Assembly: GCA_023390985.1 (NCBI GenBank) | Contig: JAEWBU010000216.1 | Location: 1-6,048 of the forward strand | Direction: 5' to 3' | From: Pseudomonadota bacterium | GTDB taxonomy: Bacteria > Pseudomonadota > Gammaproteobacteria > Burkholderiales > Burkholderiaceae_C | Length of the DNA: 6,048 bases | Shown here: positions 1 to 6,048 of the stretch, piece by piece | How the letters are laid out: each line of letters opens with the position of its first letter | Position numbering within the stretch: position 1 is the first letter of the stretch | Notes under the pieces: model-generated | Seen by the model: only the letters and a program-made list of their open reading frames with translations | Told to the model about the DNA's origin: nothing | The model's database searches: none | Position numbers and translations under genes: made by a program

Positions 1-18
1 GCCCAGCCGGATCTGCAC
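1..18 (-). CDS. lpxD: LpxD N-terminus (UDP-3-O-acylglucosamine N-acyltransferase), first six codons only
   Basis: The last gene of the window is represented only by its first six codons, read from a GTG at 18-16 as (M)QIRLG. Known LpxD proteins begin with a short M-x-IRL-type stretch (E. coli has MPSIRL), and lpxD is the usual gene directly after skp, so both position and sequence agree. The start lies seven bases after the skp stop, with a GGTGAGG ribosome binding site at 30-24. LpxD is the cytoplasmic enzyme that adds the N-linked 3-hydroxyacyl chain, delivered by acyl carrier protein, to UDP-3-O-acylglucosamine in lipid A synthesis. No domain is visible in six residues, so the identification rests on the N-terminal match, the ribosome binding site and synteny. 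Confidence 0.72.
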
Positions 19-23
19 GAGAG

Positions 24-30
24 CCTCACC
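24..30 (-). promoter_or_regulatory. Shine-Dalgarno site for lpxD
   Basis: The minus strand reads GGTGAGG here, five bases before the GTG at 18-16. It straddles the skp stop codon (TGA, 28-26), so ribosomes finishing skp end on top of the lpxD initiation site. This is the clearest purine-rich ribosome binding site in the window and supports the GTG as the lpxD start. Confidence 0.65.
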
Positions 31-541
31 GGCTGTTGTTGAGCGCCTTGATCACCTTCTCGGTGATGTCGTGCTTCGGGTTGATGTAGACCGCTTCCTG
101 CAGGATCAGGTCGTACTTCTCCTGCTCGGCGACCTGGCGCACCACGCGGTTGGCGCGCTCGAGGACCTGCTGAAGTTCCTCGTTCTTGCGGGCGGTCATG
201 TCTTCCTGGATCTCGCGGCGCTTGCGCTGGAATTCGCGGTCCTGGTCGATCAGCTGTTTCTGGCGCTGCTGGCGCTGGCTCTCGGACAGCGTGGGCGCCT
301 CGCGCTCGTATTTCTCGGACTGCGACTTGAGCGAGGCGCCCAGGTCGTTCAGTTCCTTCTCGCGGCGGGAGAATTCCTGCTCCAGCTTGGCCTGGGCGGT
401 CTTGGCCGCGCCGGCCTCTCGCAGGATGCGATCGAGGCTGACGAAACCCACGCGGAATTCCTGCGCCATCGCGGGCGCGGCGGCGAGCGCGAGGGCCCCG
501 ACGAGGACCCACAGCGTGGACAGGCGGCTCAGATACTTCAT
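26..541 (-). CDS. skp: Skp/OmpH periplasmic chaperone for outer-membrane proteins
   Basis: This 171-residue protein is a member of the Skp (OmpH) family, a periplasmic trimer whose coiled-coil tentacles hold unfolded outer-membrane proteins on their way to the Bam complex. A Sec signal peptide is visible: a short basic start (K2, R6), a hydrophobic core at about 9-22, and an AMA signal at 24-26 with likely cleavage before Q27. The mature protein starts with EFRVGFVSLDRIL, the family's first beta strand, followed by a highly charged Glu/Gln/Arg/Lys helical region at about 43-140 (the coiled coil). It closes with YDLILQEAVYINPKHDIT, typical of the family's C-terminal body. I chose the ATG at 541-539; a TTG one codon upstream is in frame but lies inside the bamA stop region. 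The ATG shares one base with the bamA TGA (TGATG). The only upstream purine match is a weak GGAA at 555-552, ten bases away, so translational coupling to bamA is likely. Confidence 0.93.
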   Translation of the reverse strand: MKYLSRLSTLWVLVGALALAAAPAMAQEFRVGFVSLDRILREAGAAKTAQAKLEQEFSRREKELNDLGASLKSQSEKYEREAPTLSESQRQQRQKQLIDQDREFQRKRREIQEDMTARKNEELQQVLERANRVVRQVAEQEKYDLILQEAVYINPKHDITEKVIKALNNSR

Positions 542-2835
542 CAAAAAGCGGTTCCGATCTGGAATTGGAGTCGCTGGATTCTATCGCCAGCGAATTTGCG
601 GACGGGTTGGGCGATCGCCAGGCGCAGCGGGCCGATGGGCGACAGCCAGGACACGCCGACGCCGGTGGACGCGCGCAGCTGGCCGAAGTCCAGGCGCTCC
701 TCGTCGCCGTACACGTTGCCGACGTCGACGAAGCCGAAGAGGCGCAGCGAACGGTCGTTGCCGGCGCCGGGGAACGGCGTGAACAGCTCGCCGTTCAGCG
801 TGATCTTGCGGGTGCCGCCGATGCTGGCGCCGGTGACGTCGCGCGGGCCCAGCGTGCCCTGCTCGAAGCCGCGCACCGAACCCAGGCCGCCGGAGTAGAA
901 GTTCTTGAAGATCGGATAGATGCGGTCGCCGATCGCCTTGCCCAGGCCGAGCTCGCCGTTGAAGGCGAGCGTGAACTGCTTGTTCAGCGGGTAGTAGTGC
1001 TGGTACTGGTAGTTGGCCCGCACGTAGCGGCCGTCGCCGAAGAAGCTGGCCTCGCCGGATGCGCGCTGCAGGCGGCCGGTGGTGGGCGCGATCGCGCTGT
1101 CGCGGTCGTCGCGGGTCCAGCCGATGGTGAACGGGAAGTTGTAGCTGGTGAGGCCGGCCTCGGCCGCGTAGGCCAGGTAGGCCGCCGGGATGTTGGTGCC
1201 CGGGCGGATCTCGGTGCGCTCGAGGCCGGCGCCGAAGTAGACCGTGTCGAACTCGCTGAACGGAACGCCGAAGCGCAGCGCGGCACCGGTGGTGGCCAGC
1301 GAGTAGTTGCCGCCCTGCTCCTCGTACGGCTTCGAGTTGCGGTGGTAGAGGTCGATCGCGCGCGAGATGCCGTCCTGCGTGAAGTACGGGTCGACCGAGG
1401 TGAACGCGATGCTGCGGTTGTACTTGCTGGTGTTGATCTCGGCGCTGAGGTACTGGCCGGTGCCGAACGCGTTCTCCTGCTTGACCGCGAAGCCCAGGCC
1501 CAGGCGGTCGGCGCTGGAGAAGCCGGCCGACAGCTGGAGGCTGCCGGTGGGCTTTTCCTCGACGGTGACGTTCAGGTCGACCTGGTCGGGCGCGCCGGGC
1601 ACGTCGCTGGTCTCGACGTTGATGTCGCGGAAGAAGCCCAGGCGGTCGACGCGGTCGCGCGAGAGCTTAATCTTGTCGCCGTCGTACCAGCTGGATTCGA
1701 ACTGGCGGAACTCGCGGCGCACCACTTCGTCGCGGGTGCGGTTGTTGCCGGCGATGTTGACGCGGCGCACGTAGGCCCGGCGCGAGGGCTCCGCCACGAT
1801 GGTGAAGCCGACCAGGTTGCGCTGGCGGTCGATCTCGGGACGCGCCTCCACGCTGGCGAAGGCGTAGCCGAAGCTGCCGAAGTAGTCGGTGAAGGCCTTG
1901 GTGGTCTCGGCCACCTGGTCGGCGTTGTAGGGCTCGCCGGCACGGATCCGCACCAGGTTCTTGAAGTCCTCTTCCTTGCCGAGGTAGTTGCCTTCCAGCT
2001 TGACGCCGCTGACGACGAAGCGCTCGCCCTCGGTGACGTTCACCGTGATGGTGATGTCCTGCTTGTTCGGCGAGATCGCGACCTGGGTGGAGTCGATGGT
2101 GAACTCCAGGAAGCCGCGGCTCAGGTAGTACGAGCGCAGCGACTCCAGGTCGGCGTTGAGCTTGGCGCGCGAGTAGCGGTCGGACTTGGTGTACCAGGAC
2201 AGCCAGCCGCCGGTGTCCAGGTCGAACAGGCCCTTGAGCGTGCCCTCGCTGAACGCCTTGTTGCCGACGATGTGGATCTCGCGGATGCGGGCCGGCTCGC
2301 CTTCGGTGACGGTGAAGGTCAGGTTGACGCGGTTGCGCTCGATCGGCGTGACGGTGGTGACCACGTCGGCGCCGTACAGGCTGCGGTTGATGTACTGGCG
2401 GCGCAGTTCCTGCTCCGCGCGGTCGGCCAGCGCCTGGTCGTACGGGCGGCCCTCGGTCAGGCCGATGTCGCGCAGCGCCTTGCGCAGCGCTTCCTTGTCG
2501 AACTCGCGGGTGCCGGCGAAGTCGACGTCGGCGACGGTGGGGCGTTCCTCGACGATGACGACGAGCACGTCGCCCGCGACTTCCAGCCGCACGTCCTTGA
2601 ACAGGCCCAGGCCGAACAGCGCGCGGATCGCGGCCGAACCCTTCTCGTCGTTGTACTGGTCGCCGACCCGGAACGGGAGCGAAGCGAAGACGGTGCCGGG
2701 CTCCACGCGCTGCAGGCCCTCGACCCGGATGTCCCTCACGGTGAAGGGATCGACCGCCCACGCGTTGACCGCAAACGCGGCGGCGACCATGCCCGAGACG
2801 GTGCGCGCGCGAATGCGCTTGAATTGGTTCTTCAT
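541..2835 (-). CDS. bamA: BamA outer-membrane protein assembly factor (Omp85 family)
   Basis: BamA is the essential core of the beta-barrel assembly machinery; it folds and inserts outer-membrane proteins delivered by chaperones such as Skp. The 764-residue protein has a signal peptide with a basic n-region (K2-R11), a hydrophobic stretch at about 13-23 and an AWA signal at 25-27, cleaving before V28. Five POTRA domains follow at roughly 30-97, 98-180, 181-271, 272-351 and 352-428. The 16-strand barrel runs from about 430 to the end. The conserved loop-6 VRGF motif is at 654-657, the GFVDVGNVY strand at 701-709, and the protein ends in phenylalanine as expected of a barrel C-terminal signal. 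E. coli BamA is 810 residues, so this one is somewhat shorter, but no POTRA domain is missing. The ATG at 2835-2833 is chosen because it gives the signal peptide; CAGGA at 2844-2840 is its ribosome binding site, with a short four-base spacer. The reading frame stays open far upstream into rseP, but that part is a shadow. Confidence 0.96.
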   Translation of the reverse strand: MKNQFKRIRARTVSGMVAAAFAVNAWAVDPFTVRDIRVEGLQRVEPGTVFASLPFRVGDQYNDEKGSAAIRALFGLGLFKDVRLEVAGDVLVVIVEERPTVADVDFAGTREFDKEALRKALRDIGLTEGRPYDQALADRAEQELRRQYINRSLYGADVVTTVTPIERNRVNLTFTVTEGEPARIREIHIVGNKAFSEGTLKGLFDLDTGGWLSWYTKSDRYSRAKLNADLESLRSYYLSRGFLEFTIDSTQVAISPNKQDITITVNVTEGERFVVSGVKLEGNYLGKEEDFKNLVRIRAGEPYNADQVAETTKAFTDYFGSFGYAFASVEARPEIDRQRNLVGFTIVAEPSRRAYVRRVNIAGNNRTRDEVVRREFRQFESSWYDGDKIKLSRDRVDRLGFFRDINVETSDVPGAPDQVDLNVTVEEKPTGSLQLSAGFSSADRLGLGFAVKQENAFGTGQYLSAEINTSKYNRSIAFTSVDPYFTQDGISRAIDLYHRNSKPYEEQGGNYSLATTGAALRFGVPFSEFDTVYFGAGLERTEIRPGTNIPAAYLAYAAEAGLTSYNFPFTIGWTRDDRDSAIAPTTGRLQRASGEASFFGDGRYVRANYQYQHYYPLNKQFTLAFNGELGLGKAIGDRIYPIFKNFYSGGLGSVRGFEQGTLGPRDVTGASIGGTRKITLNGELFTPFPGAGNDRSLRLFGFVDVGNVYGDEERLDFGQLRASTGVGVSWLSPIGPLRLAIAQPVRKFAGDRIQRLQFQIGTAF

Positions 2836-2864
2836 CGAGTCCTGGGTGGCCCCGCCGTCTTCGG

Positions 2865-2882
2865 GGCTGGCTGGCTGGCTGG
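2865..2882. repeat. Tandem GGCT tetranucleotide repeat
   Basis: The plus strand shows four consecutive GGCT units at 2865-2880 followed by GG, giving AGCC units on the transcribed (minus-sense) strand. It lies entirely in the untranslated spacer between rseP and bamA, 30 to 47 bases upstream of the bamA ATG, so a change in copy number would alter spacing or leader structure, not a reading frame. With only four units it may be chance or a relic of slippage. Confidence 0.7.
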
Positions 2883-2893
2883 TGACGCCAGCC
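2877..2893 (-). other. Short GC-rich hairpin in the bamA leader
   Basis: GGCTGG at 2877-2882 and CCAGCC at 2888-2893 on the plus strand are perfect inverted copies separated by five bases, so the transcript can form a six-pair stem with a five-base loop starting 10 bases after the rseP stop codon. No run of U follows it in the direction of transcription; the next bases are more AGCC repeat. It therefore does not qualify as an intrinsic terminator. The other copies of the repeat offer alternative pairing partners for the same CCAGCC arm. Confidence 0.5.
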
Positions 2894-2903
2894 GTTGTTC
2901 TAT

Positions 2904-4277
2904 TCAACCGAAGAGACGCGTGACGTCGTTGAACAGTGCGATGGTCATCATCACCAGAAGCACCGCCACCCCGCCTCGCTGCAGCCTCTCCATCCACGCG
3001 TCCGGGACACTGCGTCCCGTGGCCGCCTCCCAAAGATAATACATCAGGTGACCTCCATCCAGGACGGGGAGAGGCAGCAGGTTCAGCACCCCGAGGCTCA
3101 CGCTGATCATCGCCAGGAACACCACGTACTGCAGCAGTCCCATGCTGGCGGACTTGCCGGCGTAGTCGGCGATGGTGAGCGGTCCGCTCAGGTTCTTCAG
3201 CGAGGCTTCGCCGATCACCATGCGACCCAGCATGCGCACGGTGAGAAGCGACACCTCCCAGGTCTTCACGGCGCCGCGCCACAGGCCGTCGATCGGGCCG
3301 TAACGCACTTCCACCATGTCCGGCGGCGCGCCCACGTAGGCGCCGATGCGGCCGATCGTCCGGCCGGCGTCCTGCGCCACGGAAGGCGCGACCTCCAGTT
3401 CGATCACCTGGCCTTCGCGCTGCACGCGCCAGGTCGAGGCGACCGGCTGGCCATCGCGCACCTGGGCGCGGATCCATTCGCGCAGCTGCTGCGCGTCGAC
3501 CACCGGCATGCCGGCGACGGCGAGCACGCGGTCGCCCTTCTGCAGGCCGGCCTTGCGGGCGGCGCCGTCGGGGACCACGTCGCCCAGCACCGGTTGCGTG
3601 AGCGGGCCCAGCAGGCCGATGCGGCGGAACAGCTGCGGATCGGCGTCGGGGGATTCGAGGCGGCTCAGGGGCAGGACGACCTGGCGCTCGCGCCGGCCGC
3701 CCTCGTCGACCGTCAGGCGCAGGTCCTGCGCATCGAGCGCGCCGCGCGTGAGCAGCCACCGCACCTGCTCGAAGGAGCGCACCGGCTCCTGGTCCTCGCC
3801 CTCGAAGCCGGCGGCCGAGACGGTCTCGCCGCCGCGCAGGCCGGCCTGCTCCGCGATCGATCCCGCGACCGGCGACGCCAGCACCGCGCGCGGTTCCTGC
3901 ACGCCCCACCAGTTGACGCCGGCGTACAGCAGCACCGCCAGCAGCAGGTTGGCCGCCGGGCCGGCGGCGACGATGAGCGCGCGCGAACGCAGCGGCTGGG
4001 TGTTGAAGGCCAGGTGGCGCTCGTGCGCCGCGACCGGCGCCTCGCGCTCGTCGAGCATCTTCACGTAGCCGCCCAGCGGGAAGGCGGCGATGACGAATTC
4101 GGTGTCCTGGTTGGGGCGCTGGCGCTTCGGCTTCCAGCGGTACAGCGTCTTGCCGAAGCCGACCGAGAAGCGCAGCACCTTGACGCCGCAGGCCACCGCG
4201 ACGCGGTAGTGGCCCCACTCGTGGACGGCCACGAGCAGCCCCAGCGCGACGATGAAGGCGACGACGGTGGTCAGCAT
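2904..4277 (-). CDS. rseP: RseP-type site-2 intramembrane zinc metalloprotease
   Basis: RseP is an inner-membrane protease that in E. coli cuts the anti-sigma factor RseA after DegS has trimmed it, releasing sigma-E; it also clears signal-peptide remnants. The 457-residue protein (E. coli 450) has the zinc motif HEWGH at 19-23 in the first membrane segment (about 4-25), with H19, E20 and H23 as ligands and catalytic glutamate. The family's FPLGGYVKM loop is at 66-74. A second membrane segment spans about 99-120. Two periplasmic PDZ domains follow, about 125-205 and 228-300, the second with the clear pattern GAARKAGLQKGDRVLAV (238-254). The third membrane segment, about 380-402, carries NLLPLPVLDGGH at 399-410, where D407 is the third zinc ligand. 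A last hydrophobic segment lies at 434-450. The ATG at 4277-4275 is chosen because it begins the first membrane helix and has AAAGGG six bases upstream (4289-4284). Its substrate in this organism is inferred, not seen. Confidence 0.95.
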   Translation of the reverse strand: MLTTVVAFIVALGLLVAVHEWGHYRVAVACGVKVLRFSVGFGKTLYRWKPKRQRPNQDTEFVIAAFPLGGYVKMLDEREAPVAAHERHLAFNTQPLRSRALIVAAGPAANLLLAVLLYAGVNWWGVQEPRAVLASPVAGSIAEQAGLRGGETVSAAGFEGEDQEPVRSFEQVRWLLTRGALDAQDLRLTVDEGGRRERQVVLPLSRLESPDADPQLFRRIGLLGPLTQPVLGDVVPDGAARKAGLQKGDRVLAVAGMPVVDAQQLREWIRAQVRDGQPVASTWRVQREGQVIELEVAPSVAQDAGRTIGRIGAYVGAPPDMVEVRYGPIDGLWRGAVKTWEVSLLTVRMLGRMVIGEASLKNLSGPLTIADYAGKSASMGLLQYVVFLAMISVSLGVLNLLPLPVLDGGHLMYYLWEAATGRSVPDAWMERLQRGGVAVLLVMMTIALFNDVTRLFG

Positions 4278-4283
4278 GGAAGG

Positions 4284-4289
4284 CCCTTT
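4284..4289 (-). promoter_or_regulatory. Ribosome binding site for rseP
   Basis: The minus strand reads AAAGGG with six bases before the rseP ATG. It lies within the 16-base gap after the dxr stop codon. It decides the rseP start at 4277 against in-frame upstream codons, which fall inside the end of dxr and lack such a site. Confidence 0.55.
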
Positions 4290-4293
4290 CGGC

Positions 4294-5484
4294 TCAGCCG
4301 CAGGCGGAGATCGCGCCGCGGGCCGCCTGCCGCGCCCGGGCATCCAGCGCCAGCAGATCGGCCAGCGCCTCGGGCTTGGACGGCGCGATGCGGTCCAAAG
4401 TTGCAAGGTTCACGGCGTGGATCTGGTCGAAGCGGATCCGCCGGTCCAGGAAAGCGGCGACCGCCTCCTCGTTGGCGGCGTTCAGCACGGCCGTGGTGCC
4501 GGCCGGCGCCCGCAGCGCGTCCCAGGCCAGCCGCAGGCCGGGGAACCGCTCGGCATGGCCGTGGCTGTCCAGCGATTCGAACGTCATGTCGGCCAGCGAG
4601 GTGAAGTCCAGCGGCTCGGCGCCGGACGCGATGCGGTCGGGCCAGGCCAGGCCGCAGGCGATGGGCACGCGCATGTCGGGCGTGCCGAGCTGGGCCACGA
4701 CCGAATGGTCGCGGTACTGGACCATGGAATGGATGACGCTCTGCGGATGGATCACCACCTCGAGCCGCTCGGGCGGCAGCCCGAACAGGTAGCGTGCCTC
4801 GATCACCTCGAGCGCCTTGTTCATCATCGTGGCCGAATCCACCGAAATCTTGCGGCCCATCACCCAGTTGGGATGGGCGCAGGCCTGCTCGGGCGTGACC
4901 TCCCGCAGCGACTGCGGATCGCGCCGGCGGAACGGGCCGCCCGACGCCGTGAGGATGATCTTGTCGACCCGCTCATTCCAGCTGGACGCGTCTTCGGGCA
5001 GCGACTGGAAGATGGCCGAGTGCTCGCTGTCGATCGGCAGCAGCGTGGCGCCGCCTTCGCGCACCGCGGCCATGAAGAGCTCGGCACCGACGACCAGCGC
5101 CTCCTTGTTGGCCAGCAGCAGCCGCTTGCCGGCGCGCGCGGCGGCCAGGCACGAGGCCAGGCCGGCGGCGCCGACGATGGCGGCCATCACGGTGTCGACG
5201 TCGTCGCGCACCACCAGCTCCTCGAGCGCGCGGTCACCCGCCAGCACCTTGACCGGCAGCCGTTCGGCCTCGACCCGGGCCGCGAGTTCACGGGCCGCCG
5301 ATTCGTCGGCCATCACGGCGAAGCGCGGACGGAAGCGCGCGCACTGCTCCAGCAGCGGCTGGACGCGCGAACCCGAGCTCAGGACGGCAACCTCGTAGCG
5401 ATCGGGATGGCGCGCGATGACGTCGAGGGTGTTGGCGCCCACCGATCCGGTGGAGCCGAGGATGGCGACGCGCTGGCGATTCAT
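4294..5484 (-). CDS. dxr: 1-deoxy-D-xylulose 5-phosphate reductoisomerase
   Basis: Dxr (IspC) converts 1-deoxy-D-xylulose 5-phosphate to 2-C-methyl-D-erythritol 4-phosphate with NADPH, the committed step of the MEP isoprenoid pathway, in the cytoplasm. The 396-residue protein, close to the family's usual 390-400, begins with a Rossmann fold whose NADPH-binding loop is GSTGSVG at 10-16. LLANKEALV is at 123-131. The metal ligands appear as D152 and E154 in IDSEHSA and E226 in DSATMMNKALEVIEA. Substrate-loop residues are visible in SGGPF (181-185), HPNWVMG (204-210) and N222-K223. A small helical C-terminal domain follows from about 310. The ATG at 5484-5482 overlaps the cdsA stop (ATGA). Upstream there is no Shine-Dalgarno, only the pyrimidine-rich CTTTCCTCCC, so initiation probably relies on ribosomes arriving from cdsA. 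The start is nevertheless secure because the Rossmann strand begins within five residues of it. In this cluster, Dxr supplies precursors used by the neighbouring uppS product in most relatives. Confidence 0.96.
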   Translation of the reverse strand: MNRQRVAILGSTGSVGANTLDVIARHPDRYEVAVLSSGSRVQPLLEQCARFRPRFAVMADESAARELAARVEAERLPVKVLAGDRALEELVVRDDVDTVMAAIVGAAGLASCLAAARAGKRLLLANKEALVVGAELFMAAVREGGATLLPIDSEHSAIFQSLPEDASSWNERVDKIILTASGGPFRRRDPQSLREVTPEQACAHPNWVMGRKISVDSATMMNKALEVIEARYLFGLPPERLEVVIHPQSVIHSMVQYRDHSVVAQLGTPDMRVPIACGLAWPDRIASGAEPLDFTSLADMTFESLDSHGHAERFPGLRLAWDALRAPAGTTAVLNAANEEAVAAFLDRRIRFDQIHAVNLATLDRIAPSKPEALADLLALDARARQAARGAISACG

Positions 5485-6048
5485 CGGGAGGAAAGCGTAG
5501 CCAGCATCATGGCCAGCGGAAGCGTGGGCAGCAATGCGTCGACACGGTCGAGCACGCCGCCGTGGCCCGGCAGCAGGCCGCTGGAATCCTTGGTGCCGGC
5601 GCTGCGCTTGACCAGCGACTCGGCCAGGTCGCCGACCACGCTCATCGCGGTGAGGAACACGGCGCCGAGGATGACCAGCCACCAGCCGGCGGCGGCCAGG
5701 CGGCTGTACAGGCTGGGCACCTGCGCCTGCCAGTGCGAATCGGCCGCCACCCAGGCGAAGGCCAGCACCAGCACGCCGACCATGCCGCCCCACACGCCTT
5801 CCCAGCTCTTGCCGGGACTGATGGAAGGCGCCAGCTTCTGGCGGGTGAACTTCAGGCCGAAGGTGCGGCCCGCGAAATAGGCCGCGATGTCGGCGACCCA
5901 CACCAGCACCAGCACCGACAGCAGGAAGTTGATGCCGGCCACGCGCGCCTGGGCCACCGCGACCCAGGCCAGCCAGAGCGCGACCAGTCCACCGGTGAGG
6001 CGCACCGCGCGCGGGATGCGCGGCCAGCCGGCCACCGAACCGCGCAAG
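5481..6048 (-). CDS. cdsA: Phosphatidate cytidylyltransferase (CDP-diglyceride synthase), C-terminal part
   Basis: CdsA makes CDP-diacylglycerol from phosphatidic acid and CTP in the inner membrane, the branch point for all bacterial phospholipids. Only the last 188 or so residues are in the window; the reading frame runs off the right edge, so roughly the first third of a usual 270-285-residue protein is missing and no start is given. Hydrophobic segments are visible at about 19-36, 41-58, 86-102, 119-138 and 171-184 of the visible part. The conserved WVADIAAYFAGRTFG lies at 50-64 and LAPSISPGKSWEG at 72-84. The family signature is at 144-170: SLVKRS, then KDSSGLLPGHGGVLDRVD, with the metal-binding aspartates and the HGG intact. 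The stop TGA at 5483-5481 overlaps the dxr ATG by four bases. The first visible in-frame codon that could initiate (TTG at 6047-6045) is internal. Confidence 0.95.
   Translation of the reverse strand, partial: LRGSVAGWPRIPRAVRLTGGLVALWLAWVAVAQARVAGINFLLSVLVLVWVADIAAYFAGRTFGLKFTRQKLAPSISPGKSWEGVWGGMVGVLVLAFAWVAADSHWQAQVPSLYSRLAAAGWWLVILGAVFLTAMSVVGDLAESLVKRSAGTKDSSGLLPGHGGVLDRVDALLPTLPLAMMLATLSSR

Larger units (their letters stand above)
2836..2903 (-). other. rseP-bamA intergenic spacer
   Basis: This 68-base gap is the longest non-coding stretch in the window. Besides the bamA ribosome binding site it contains a four-copy tetranucleotide repeat and a short GC-rich inverted repeat, listed separately. 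I looked for a promoter for bamA and skp here and in the end of rseP. A TTGAAT overlapping the rseP stop is the nearest thing to a -35 box, but no AT-rich -10 sits at a suitable distance, and no sigma-E type pair (GGAAC with TCTGA or TCAAA) was seen. In E. coli this part of the cluster has internal sigma-E promoters; their absence by eye here does not exclude an unrecognised one. Confidence 0.6.

Noticed and set aside
2877..2893. Intrinsic terminator between rseP and bamA
   Set aside because: The stem is only six pairs and is followed by more AGCC repeat instead of a U-tract in the direction of transcription.
565..3039. An 824-codon open frame on the plus strand, antisense to bamA
   Set aside because: Its translation is low-complexity, rich in Ala, Val, Asp, Glu, Gly and Arg, with no fold-like pattern. 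It mirrors bamA codon usage in GC-rich DNA, where antisense frames stay open, and bamA itself is intact on the other strand.
541..4218. A 1225-codon minus-strand frame that could be read as an RseP-region/BamA fusion
   Set aside because: The first 461 codons are out of frame with rseP, are Arg/Ala/Gly-rich and have no recognisable domain. BamA starts properly at 2835 with a signal peptide and ribosome binding site.
2904..4406. A longer RseP with 43 extra N-terminal residues starting at 4406
   Set aside because: The extension lies inside the end of dxr, is Arg/Pro/Trp-rich and would put a non-family tail before the first membrane helix. The ATG at 4277 has a ribosome binding site and the expected N-terminus.
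2895..5880. Two long plus-strand open frames (2895-4604 and 4252-5880) antisense to rseP, dxr and the end of cdsA
   Set aside because: Their translations are compositionally biased (His, Arg, Gln, Gly, Ala), show no family motifs, overlap each other and lie opposite three intact conserved genes.
4294..5901. A 535-codon minus-strand frame extending dxr upstream into cdsA
   Set aside because: The extra 139 codons are the wrong frame of cdsA. The real Dxr N-terminus with the GSTGSVG nucleotide-binding loop starts at 5484.
5481..6047. A complete short cdsA starting at the TTG at 6047-6045
   Set aside because: The family has roughly 80-90 more N-terminal residues with membrane helices. The frame is open at the window edge, so the gene is simply cut by the window.

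Overview
The window is GC-rich throughout and every gene I can support lies on the minus strand, so transcription runs from high to low coordinates. In transcription order the genes are: cdsA (3' part only, entering at the right edge), dxr, rseP, bamA, skp, and the first six codons of lpxD leaving at the left edge. This is the well-known proteobacterial envelope-biogenesis cluster (canonically frr-uppS-cdsA-dxr-rseP-bamA-skp-lpxD-fabZ-lpxA). The base composition, gene order and protein sequences suggest a betaproteobacterium, most likely Burkholderiales (a Comamonadaceae-like member). That placement is an inference from sequence character, not from a search.

Layout: cdsA occupies 5481-6048 and overlaps dxr (4294-5484) by four bases in an ATGA. 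A 16-nt gap leads to rseP (2904-4277). A 68-nt spacer, the largest gap in the window, leads to bamA (541-2835). The bamA stop overlaps the skp start by one base in TGATG (skp 26-541). Seven bases after skp, a GTG preceded by a good Shine-Dalgarno opens what reads as lpxD. There is no convincing promoter or intrinsic terminator inside the window, so the simplest reading is one polycistronic message.

Together the genes cover several branches of envelope construction. CdsA makes CDP-diacylglycerol for phospholipids. Dxr commits carbon to the MEP isoprenoid pathway, which feeds undecaprenyl phosphate. RseP is the site-2 intramembrane protease of the envelope stress response. BamA inserts outer-membrane beta-barrels, Skp chaperones those barrels across the periplasm, and LpxD acylates lipid A precursors. 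All key catalytic motifs are intact and no gene looks broken or foreign.

I found no undescribed system here. The points most worth a second look are small: dxr has no Shine-Dalgarno and instead has a CCTCC-type pyrimidine tract, so it probably depends on coupling to cdsA; and the rseP-bamA spacer holds a tetranucleotide repeat running into a short hairpin.
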